Assembly: GCA_004294005.1 (NCBI GenBank)
Contig: RDZP01000009.1
Location: 1 to 41,544 of the forward strand
Direction: 5' to 3'
DNA: 41,544 bases
Source of the DNA: Cytophagia bacterium
Lineage (GTDB): Bacteria; Bacteroidota; Bacteroidia; Cytophagales; Microscillaceae
In this document: positions 27,301 to 39,300 of the stretch, piece by piece
How positions within the stretch are numbered: position 1 is the stretch's first letter
Layout of the letters: the number at the start of each line of letters is the position of its first letter
The notes under the pieces: model-generated
Seen by the model: only the letters and a program-made list of their open reading frames with translations
The model's database searches: none
Told to the model about the DNA's origin: nothing
Position numbers and translations under genes: made by a program

Positions 27301-30300
27301 ACATCACCAGTGATACCGAAACCCGAAACCGAAGTAGGTGTTGCAGCACTAATACTAGGTGCTACTTTGTCGTTATTACCAATGTTTAGCGAACCTGCTA
27401 AGGATATACCTCCTGAGGTATTATTATAGATATTGTTACCTGAAACACGATTATTTATTGCACCAAAACTACCCCCTTCTATCAAAACACCTGCCCCTGA
27501 GTTATTGGCAATGATATTTGCCTCGCCTGCTAAGGTGCCACCTATGATTACATTATTAGCGGCGCTGGTTATATTACCTGTTATAGTAATACCATTGCTC
27601 ATATTAGGAAGGCTTCCTATACCGTTAGCCGTTGTGCCTATGAGATTACCCCTGACAATAGTCCCGCTTGCTCGAATATACAGACCGCCAAGACTACCAT
27701 TACCACTGATGAGATTATTTAGAACTTGATTGCCTGTACCTGTGGCACCAAGTGCAATGCCTCGCTGAGCATTAGGGCGAGCAATAGTCCCTGTAATGTC
27801 TGTTCCTATATAATTTCCTTGAATGATATTATTATTAGAACCAGTTACTACCCCAGTAAAATTACTATTGGAAATAATGTTAAATGATGCAGGATTAATC
27901 GTTCCTGACCACCCTAAAATATTCCCACCTACTGTGCCTGCCATTTCTACTCCATTCATATTAGTAGCAGGAGTAAAACCATTAGTACGCAAGCCTATAT
28001 AACAGCCCTCTATACTGGTATTAGTAGTCGTACCATTAAGCCTAATTGTAGACTGATTACCTGAATTAGAAGGCACACCATAAATAGATAAACCTTTGAT
28101 AGTGGAATTACTTGCCGAATTTAAAGTAAGTGCCGCATGATTAGGTGGGTTTGCCCCTGAACCTATTCCTGCCGCATTGATTTCTACTCTTAACTGTGCA
28201 TTATTACCCGCATTAAATAAATTGCTATTCGGACTACTACCATACGCAGAATAACCATCAAGCAACACAGGTTCCGATATATTAGGCAAAACGGAGGTAA
28301 GTGCAATAGTGCTTACCGTAGAGGTATTTGCTTGCTGAATACTAAAATCTATATAATCTGTATCTGTATCTGTATTTGCTTCTGTAATTGCTTGACGTAG
28401 AGAGCCTAAGCCTGCACTTCCGTTATCTGTATCATCTGTAACACGCAAAGCCCACAAAGCACCGTTTTGTAAAGTACCATTGTTACCACCTACTATATCT
28501 ACAGCTTGGGTTTGAACACCTGTTGTTGCATCATCATCAAAATTCCAATAGGCTGCTGCACCATTGGGTGTTTGGGTAGCCATATCTAATTGGATTTGGG
28601 CTTGAGTACGTGCCACATTAAAAATTCTCACCTCATCTACTTGTCCTTTGTAATAACCGTAGGTAATATCAGAGCGTTCTCCAATAAAAAGATTAACTGA
28701 TGGAGGATTTGGAGGAGTAGTATTGGCGGGACCAGCAATACGATTGAGCACGACCCCATCTGCATAATAAGCCCAAATGCCTCCATTTCTGACGATAGCT
28801 AAGTGCGTCCAGCGATTGAGCGTAATAATGTAGTCCGTCTGGATATAGCCAATACCAATCAATTCAACCATAAATCGCCCATTCCCGTCAATAAACATCG
28901 AATAACCAAGACCATTCCTGATAATCTGTCCGCCTACTCGACTTAACTTTACCCATGCTTCTACGGTGAAGTTATCTGTTGCAGTACTTGGCGTATTGGC
29001 AACAATATGTTCTGTGCCTCCATTCAAATATATTCCTCTATTTCCCAAAGGTTGCGTAGGCAAACAAGCAGGTGAAATAGCATCATTTGAGATAGTCCAA
29101 CCTTTGCTATTTGTTAAGGTGTTTCTTGCATTAATTGCTGTGCAATATATTCTGCTCGTAGCTCCCAAAGTTACTCCTGTAGGTGCGCCTGCCTGTCCAG
29201 CCCAACCAATAAGGGTAGCATCATAATTAGCAGTGTTCATACCACAGTTATTGAGCATATCGGTCATATTTACTCCTAATGTTCTTAATTGCCAAGTAGC
29301 CAAAGATTGATTAAAAGCAATAGCATTTTCAAACATATTAGCCATCGTAGTAACATTGTTTACGTTCCAGCTGCTGATATCTTGATTAAATGAACCAGCA
29401 AAAGCAAACATATTAGCCATATTGGTAAATCTGGTGGTTTTCGTCCCCCAATTCAATATTACCCCGCCATTGTTAAAAGCCCCAGCACCGTAAAACATAC
29501 TGAGAGCGGATATATTAGATATAGTACTAAAGTTCCAATTGCTAAGGTCTTGATTGAAAGCAGAAGCAAATTGAAACATCCCATCGAAAGATGTTACATT
29601 ACTTACATTCCAACTACTTATATCCCTGTTAAAGACAGAGGCACCATTGAACATACCTTGCATACTAGTAACATTGCTTACATTCCAAGAACTGATATTT
29701 CCATTGAAAGCACTACAATCTCTAAACATACCTTGCATATTATTAGCAGGACTCAAAATTGGTATATCTGTAGCAGTATAGGTCAGATTTGAACATCCCC
29801 AAAATGAATTTTGCATACTTGCCCATGCAATATCTCCCCATTGTTCTATAGTACGTAGTTTGGTTCTGTTCGTGGCATTATTATCCATGTAGAAATGCGG
29901 GAATGTGCCTATAATATCTATTTGATAGACACTGTTATTCTGCAAACCCGTAATAGTGTAATCAGCTGTCTGCCCTATGATACTATTACCCTCTTGTACA
30001 CCTGGATTTGTAAGATTTCTCCAACTTACACCATAGTTATATGCTCCGCTTGCAGCACGGGTAGGAATTAAAATTTGTGTATCAGTAGTTATCCAAGTGG
30101 TGCGGAAAGGATTAGATACTACTGCTGACTGTGGAGTAGAAAAAGCCGAAGTTCCATTCGTTACGTCTGTAGCGGTAGATGTGATAGCATTAGCAAGCGT
30201 AAATGTACCTACGAAACCCCAAGTACCTGCTATTACTGTAGTTTGTCCTTTGTAAGTGCGTCCTTGTGTTTCTAAAGGATTATTTTCAAATATTTCTATG

Positions 30301-33300
30301 ATATCACCCGTTACGCCTGTACCTGTGATGAAAGAGGTTGTGGCAGAGGTGATAAATGGAGCGCTTTTACTACCATTACCTGTACCATTCAAATTGATAG
30401 CGGTTGTATTGCTAAATATATTATTTTGAGAAATTTTGTTAGCACTGCTTACCGAATTAATATTGACAGCAGTAGCACCATTTCGCATTATCAAACCTTG
30501 TAAAGTAGAATTATTAGCATTGACATCAAAAATATTATTACTATTTCCATTTATATCTATCCTTAGTTGTGTATCACTACCCAATGCACTGAATCCATCT
30601 ACAAAAACAGGGTTTGAAATATTAGGTAAGGCACCACCCAAAGTTATTGTTCTTAATGTAGGGGTGATATTATCAATACTAAAATCAATATAATCTTTAT
30701 CTGTATCTGTATTTGCTTCTGTAATTGCTTGACGTAGAGAGCCTAAACCTGCACTTCCTGTATCTGTGTTATCTGTTACACGCATCGCCCATAAAGCACC
30801 ATTTTGTAATGTACCATTATTAGAACCTGCTATATCTACGGCTTGGGTTTGAACACCTGCTGCTGCATCATCATCAAAATTCCAATAAGCCGATGCACCA
30901 TTCGGTGTTTGGGTGGACATATCTAATTGGATTTGGGAAGCATCTCGGACAGATGAAAAAATACGAACTTCGTCTATTTGTCCAGTAAATACATCTTGTG
31001 GGAGTCCACCATTGAAAATTGCACCTATCCGTAGCGGAAATGTATTAGTATTTGTTATTAGCAAATTGTTATCTGTGCCAGAGGCTTGTAACACCCCATC
31101 TATGTAAATCGCATAAGAGCGTGGCGTTTGCTTATACACTAGCGCCACATGACTCCATTTGTTAAATGTAATAGAATTGAGGGGTGTAGTAATATTTGTA
31201 CCATCTGCATCTGAAAAAAAGAGAAGACTATTTCCACTATTTTCTAAGTGTGAAAATAGAATATCCGAAGCATTATTTCCAACACTCCATTTTGAAAAGA
31301 TAACATTCTGTCTATTCGTGCCCGTGCGTGTTGGTTTAATCCAAGCCTCCGCCGTAAATTCTGTTTGGAAAGTTGTTCCTAAAACATTGCCAATGTTTAC
31401 ATAATCATTCTGCCCATCAAAATACAAACCTCTATTGCCTAAAGGTTGGGTGGGAATAGGTGTAATAGTTTGTAAGCCACCATTAGAAACCGCAGAAAAG
31501 AAACTTGTGTTGCCTGTTGCAAAAGTAAAATCAGTAATGGCAGGTGCAATGATACTGATTGTATTACCATTAGCTGCGCCACCTCCAACATCAGCGGTAA
31601 CAAAGAAATAACCTGTACCTACAGGGATAGTTATTGACGGTAAGCCTGTAAAAGTCTGCACACCTGCGGTTGCAGGGGTAATAGTAGCAAAAGTAGCATC
31701 ACCCACATCTAAAATATTATCAGTAGAATAACGTAATTTCAAATTAGTAATATCAGCAGTAGCATAAGTACCTCCCGTTGTAAGTTTTAACTCTGTTAGC
31801 GTTGCATCTAAAGAGGTAACGACTGTACTAAATTGATACAATATATTATCAGTTGTTTCTTTTAGTATGTTGCCTGCAGTAACTACCGGATTTGGATTAA
31901 TAACAATTATTGGAACAGGAGCAGGTGTAAACATTGCAAAATCTCTATTCCCTGAGTTCCCCGCAGAAATAATAGCAGAGGCGGTTTGAGTGCCTGCTGT
32001 ATAGGTTGTTATAATACCTGTATTTGTCCAAGCACTACTATTTTGATGAATTTTAGCATTAAAAGGTAGTGTAGCACTTTGATTACTCACATTCCAATCA
32101 AATTTTATATTTGGATTGGTAGCGCCTGACGTAGCTATATTCCAAATTCTATTTACTTTTGGGCTTTCGGTAATAGTATTTGCTTCATCTCTTACCGAAA
32201 CGCCCACACTTCCAAAATTACCTGTATTGGTAAAAGTCAAAGGTGTATAATCCGAAGTGGTAGCACCAATAGGAAACTCCACATTTCCTATTGTTGCATC
32301 TACATTTAATCTATTAAATTGCCCTCCTGCACTCGTAACAATATACTTACTACTACTGAATGGCGTTCCTAAAAGTTGTGTTGCATACGACGTGCCACTA
32401 AGTTGTAAGGTATTTGCACTTGTTATCAACTTTCCAGCAGTGAGCGTTAAAGAACGGAATACCGTTGTATTATCTTGCAAAGTTACTGTAGGAATTGCAG
32501 GCAAAGTTGCAGTATTATTTATCTCCAAATCAAAAAAAGTAGTAGCACCTGAGATAGTTTGAGGAGTTGTACCATTGAAAGTTACTTTGTTTGAATTTGC
32601 TAAGAAATTAGCACCTACATTGTTGGTAAAATCTCCTGCAACGGTAATGTTACCTGATAAGGTTTTTGTAACAGTGTTATCACTGATTACTAAATTCTGA
32701 TAAGCAGTAGTAACAATATTTTGGGGAAAACCACTCGCATATTCTACGGTATTGCTTGGTGTTGAGGCACTTAGAGTAATACCAAAAGAACCTCCAAGTT
32801 TTAAATAACTTCCTCCATTATTATTAAAAATAGAACTTCCGTCAGTTGTTATATTTCCTGCAACATTCATTGTTGCATTATTGTTGATAGTACCTGTATT
32901 TAGAGTAATTGAAGCAGGGGTATTTGTAAGATTATAGATATTACTCGAGCCATTAAAATTAAGCAAAGGGGTACCAGAACCTGATGGTGTAAATAAAGAT
33001 GCCCCAAAATTCATATTTCCATCAAAGTTTATAGTTGGACTTCCTGAACCTATTTCTACTCCACCTGTAAAATTGATGGGTGATGCACTACTATTTAATA
33101 CATTTAGATTACTCAAAGGATTAAGCACTACATTACTTGTGCTTGTAAAACTTCCTGAACTTCCAACCGTAATGTTATTTTTAAAAGTATTCGTGCCTGC
33201 TGCGTTTGTATCATTAAAAGTGCCATCGATTGTACTTATACCACTGACAGTAAGGTTAATTGCTTGCGGGTCAAAACTACCACCACTATTGATAACAAAA

Positions 33301-36300
33301 TCCTTATTGATTGTTAAAGCATCGCCTACCCCATTAAATGAAGCAGGTGCTGATAAAACAGTAAAATCATTATCTATTGTCATTCCTCCAAATTCAAAAC
33401 TACCTATTCCTACCCCCTCTATTTCTACATTTTGAAAATTAGTAATAGCACTAAGTTTCTCAGGAATATTATAATTACTACCATAAAAAACTACTTTGTT
33501 GGTATTATCATAAGTACCAATGTTTGTAATTGAAGGTATTAAATCTGCACCACCTACACGAATTGTACTTCCTCCTGATGGGGCAGTGAGTGTATTGATA
33601 CTTGGAGGTCCGTCCCAACTACCTGAAAACTGTAAAACAGCTTTATTACCTACTGATAATGTACCAATGGTAAAGAAATTATTACTACCACTTGGTGCTA
33701 CATTAAGTCTTCCACCATTGTTTAACGCATCTCCATCTACTAAGGTTAGATTTGCTACATTGATATTAGAACTTGGTGGGATAGTTACAATGTGGTTTTG
33801 TTGAATGATTACATTATCTGTTGGTGAACTTGGTGCTATTCCACCTACCCAAGTACCCCCATCATTCCAATTTCCTGATTGAACAGAGGTGTAGGTAGTA
33901 GCCGAAAATACTGCAAAAGTATTTGTTGTATTTGCAAATTGTGTTACACCACTTGAAGTAGCCTCTTGTGTTCCTATCGATGTAGGTCTTACACTATTAA
34001 AATTTTGTATAATCTTGGCAGTTCCAGCATTAAAACTAACCTCATTGGCAACTTCCCAACCGAATTTAAGGAGAGCGATGGACGCATCTGCCCCTTGTTG
34101 TATTCTCCATACAGCGTCAATTTTTTCGGTGGCATTAAAATTAGGCAAAGACAAAGTATTTGGCTTTGCTGCTCTTACTGATATATTACCCACTGGCACA
34201 GTGGAATAAATAACTTTTACAGGTGTGTAGGTATAGGTATTGGATGCTATTTCTATTCCAATCGGGAATAAATGCTCACTGAAAGGTATGAAATTAACTC
34301 TATTAAAATTACCTGCACTACCATTAGTTACTACATAACTATTGGCACTAATGCTTAAATTTGGTTCAAAACCACTATAACTAAAATTATATTCACCCAA
34401 TAATACTTTTCCACTCATTAGGTTTAGCTGGTCACTTACATTTACTGACTGCCCAAGTATTATGTTGCCTGAAGATTTGTTGATAACAAGACGAGTAAAA
34501 TCTGTAACAGCAGTGCCTCCAATGGTTTGAGTAACTGCGGTGCCATTAAAATGTACTGGAAAGTTATTAGAGTCAAATATGTCAGGCAAAGTTAAATCAT
34601 TAGTAAAATCTCCAAGTACAAATATTTGGTCTGTTAAAGCTTTACTGCCTGTGCCAGTCAATACCAAATGGTAATAAGTGGCGGGTAGAATAGTTTGTCC
34701 GCTACTCCCGTTATACTCTACTGTATTCCCTACTGCTGACGCATTGAAAAAATCGGGAGCAAAATTCCCACTTAGTTTTAAATAAGCATTTGTAAGGTTG
34801 TTGAAAGTAGCACCTGTTGAGTTTACGTTACCTGTAATGCTAAGTGTACCTGAATTATTGATGATAGTATTCTGAATAATTAAATTACCTAAAATATTAT
34901 AGGTTTTTGTTGCGTCACCTGCAAAATTGATAGTTGGAGTATTAGAACTATTGACCTCAAAATTTCCTGCAAAGTCCATATTACCATCGAAGGTAATAGC
35001 ATTATCAGAATTGATTTGCAAGGAAAGACCAAATGACATAGGGCTTGCACTATTATTTACAACACTCATATTTACCGCAGGAGAAATATTAACCTGACTT
35101 TGACTTGAAAAAGTCCCTGAACTTCCAACTGTAATGTTATCTTTAAAGGTGTGAAAATTTGTATTATTGGTATCAGTAAAAGAACCATCAATAATAGTCG
35201 TCCCCTCCACTGTAATATTTCTCTCCAAAGGATTAAAAGTTCCTGCAGTAATTTTGAAATTTTTATTTACAATACAACCTAAACCACCACTTACAGGCAA
35301 AGTAATCGTCTGCACTGCTGCATTGATTTCTAAGTTGGGGTAATTAACAGCCCCAAAAGTAGGAGGAATTTCATAGCCATTTGTACCTGTATAAAATTCT
35401 ACTGTGCCGTCTGTGAAGTTATTAGTGGTAATGGTAGGTAAAGTAATAGGACTACTTGTTGAAGTGAAACGGAGTCTGCCTGTGCCTTGTAAATTGCTTA
35501 TTGGATTTAGGGCTGTTGTATTGTTACCAAAATCTAAAACCCCATTTACCTCTAAGTTTGTAATATTTACTAAGATAGTGGTAGTAATATTTACCCTATG
35601 TCCTGCTTTAATTATAACATTATCACCTGCATTAGGTACACAACCACAGCTTGATCCGTCATGACCTGTTGATGACCAAGTTCCAGATGCCCAATCTGCA
35701 CCAGTAGTTGAAATATTTGTAGCATCATCTCGGCTATAATAAGTTGTACCAGCCAAAGGCACAAAAACTCCATACGTACCAAAATCAGGTGAAGCACTAT
35801 AAGGTATATTAAAACCTGATGAATAAGAAGCCAAAGGTGCTGCCCAATTGGTCCCGTTGTGTCTATACAAACTTCCTGAAGAAAGTAAACTTGTTTCACT
35901 GATGGCAGTCCAATTGAAGGTAAGTGATGATATAGTAGCAGTACCTGTTGTTAATATATTCCACACGTATTTTACGTAAGGATTACCTGCAATAGTTGGA
36001 AAACTATTTATTCCTTGTTCTTGTACTGTAAACTTCAAATCAGGAGTTTCTGTAACACTATAATTAAAAAGAGTAATATGCATAGCACTAACTGGACTAC
36101 CTATTGGAATAGTTACATCTGGGACTATTGCAGCTCCATTATTATTTGTTACATTAAAGTATGCCTGTGGACTTAAAGTATTGTTATAAAACCAAGAATT
36201 AACATTTGTATTGAAAGATGCTTGACTTGCATTAAACACTGCTTGCGAAATATTAAAATCAAAATCATTTTGATTGATTTTATTATTATTTCCCAAAGTA

Positions 36301-39300
36301 AAAACAGTGCCACCAGTGTTAAGAGTGATTACACCTGTCATAATTTTATCAGCAATAGAAGTTTGTGTAACAAATTCTAAGTTTTGATAAGTAGTTCCAA
36401 TTATTTGCTGTGTACCTAATTGTCTATTATAACGAACCAATGAACCACTTGTGCCTGTTATCAATGTTCCAATAGCATTATTTTCTCCTCTAAGTTCTAA
36501 GGTATGGGTGGCACTCGATAAGTCAATCGTCCCATTTCCACTCACATCACGATTGACGGTTACAGTTTTGGCTACTCCCCCAAAAACCATAGCAGTTGAA
36601 CTACCACTTAGCAATAAGTTAGTCGCAACCGTAAAATTACCTGTAAGATTTTTAACATTATTTCCTACTAAAAGAAGATTGCCATAAGTAATATTATTTC
36701 TTATATCTTGGGGTATTGTAGCATAATATACGACCGTAGATGTTGTATTTAAGGTATAAGTTCCAAATCCCGAAGGAAAATTACTTGCTCCTACTCTTAA
36801 CAAAGCATTGGCAGCTATGGTTAGTGTGTTTGTGCCTGTTACGGTAGTAGTGCCTATATCTACACCACCCACATTTGTATTGTTAATGGTTAGATTATTA
36901 AATGCAGATGTAGAACTTCCACCTATGGTTTGAGCTGTTGTTGTATTTGCGAAGGTAATGGTACTTGTAACTCCTGTTATGATAGTAGCTCCATTATTAG
37001 TCCAATCTCCTGTTATACTTACAGGAAAAATACCAAAATCTTTATTGCTCCCACCCGAAAATTGTATGTTGTTGAAAGTAGAGATTAGACCTATATTTTG
37101 ATTTATCGCACCATTATAATGTACAGTATTGGGTACAGCCGTAAAATTACAAGTAGATGTAGGGGCATTAGCACTTGCGTAATTAAGGGTAGCCCCTGCA
37201 TTGTTGTTGAATGTGCCACCCGTTAAGTTTCCTGTCAAACTGAGTGTTTTATTGTTATTGAATACAGAAGCAGTAGTTCCTAAGGTCAGCGTTCCGCCCA
37301 TTGTTATACTATTTGTAGCGTTGTTTGTAACAGTTTTGTTATTGGTTACTGTTACCGCTGCATTACCAAAATTGATAGGATTTGTAACACCTGAAATGGT
37401 AACAGCTGCAGTACCCGCAGAGAAACTAAAAGCGGTGCCTGTTGAGAGAGTAAATGTACCATTTACTATTAAATTACTTGATAAATTAATATTAACATAA
37501 CCCAAGTTACTAAATGTAGTACCTGTTTTTACTTCTAATTCTCCACCAATATTTAAAGTATTGGCTGAACCTGCTCCTTGCAAAGCACCAGCATTTATCA
37601 CCAAATTTTTAGTTATAAAAGTACCTGTAGTGGGTAATGTTTTTGTACCTCCATTTATCCATACATCAGGATAACCTGTACCTGTATTACCTAAATTTAA
37701 AGGAATTGTATAGTTTCCACCATCAAACCAAACTACTGTATTATTAGTAACAAAAGCATTTCTAAAATGAGACGCATTGGTAATATTAGACGCACCCGCA
37801 ACGGTGGACATACGGAAAGTATTGATAGAATTACCATTACTACTTAATGTAGCAATAATAGGTGAAAAAGTCCCTACATTAAGCGTTGCCCCATTGTTTA
37901 TGGCTAAATTATTTACGATTACACTTGCTATATCTACTGTTATTATCGTTCCAGAACCTGTGATAATCACATCATCACCTGTGAGAGGAACACCTACAGG
38001 TGACCAAATTGCAGGATTATTCCAATTTCCTGAGGCGGAAGCAGTTTTGGCAGAAAGAATAAATACCGTAAAAAATCTTTCTGTATTCATAGGCAAAGTA
38101 GCACCCAAAGGACTAGTAACTTGCGTGCCAATAGCACTCCCGCCCTGTGATACCCAAGAAGTACCATTATAAAAACGACTTGATGCACCTGTTATAGTTC
38201 CTGTAACATTAGCAGCCTGCCAATTCATCTGAACACTATTGGCAGTAATAGCCACTGAAGAACTTACTCCCCATTGCACATTGAGATTAGCAGTAGTGGA
38301 AGGCAATGAAGGCGTACCCGTAGATAGTAATCTTAATTTTATATCTGTATTGGCAGATGGAGTAATGCTCAATGGATTGTATGTAGCACCTATGCCAACA
38401 GGAAAAATATATGGATTATTTGATAGTAAATTATTCCTTATAAAAGTAGAAGTAGGATTATTAATAACTATATAGGATATTGATGTTGGTGTGATGGGTA
38501 ATATTTGATTTGAAGCAGTAGGATTAGAAAGCGTTAAATTATTATTATTTATATACATTAGTCCTCTGGTCAGAGTAAGTGTATTGAGTATGGTGATAAA
38601 ATTATTAAAAGCTACACCATCAGTGCTTGCAGTTTTATTAATGACTACGTTATACAAAGTAACAGATTCAGTTGTAACAAAACCAGTATTGGCATTAGCG
38701 CCCGTAAAAGTAAATGTACCATTCCTATGCAGTATATTCGACGAACCACCCACATTTAATATCCCTTTAATATCAACTGTATAAGTAGCATTTACTACAT
38801 CAAGGATTACATTATTAAGTAACTCTAAATTTTCATTGACTGTGAGTGGTGCAGTTAAAGATAAGGTTCTGTTATTGCTTAATCTCAGTTTATGATAAGT
38901 GGCTGCTCTAATGTTATGATTGCCACTTCCATTGTACCAAAAAGTACTTCCCCCAGCACTTACATTAAAGTTTGTAACCGTAGGCGCTGCATTTCCTACA
39001 TAATTTAAGTAACCATTTGGATTATTAATAAATGTACCTGTCCCTATCAAATTACTTGTAGTAGTTGGAGCGCCTGGTCCACCATCATTGGAGTTAGCTA
39101 GAGTTCCAATAATATTAATCCCGTCACCATCTAATAATTCAACATCTCCAATAGACGATAATACAGTTACACTTATAGAAGAGTTTATCGTAGCTGTTGC
39201 TTGTCCCGCAGTACCTGCATTGAAAGTCATATTAGAAGCGCTACTATTTGTAATGCTAAGATTAGTAACGAATGAATAATTTGAAATATTGATATTAAAA

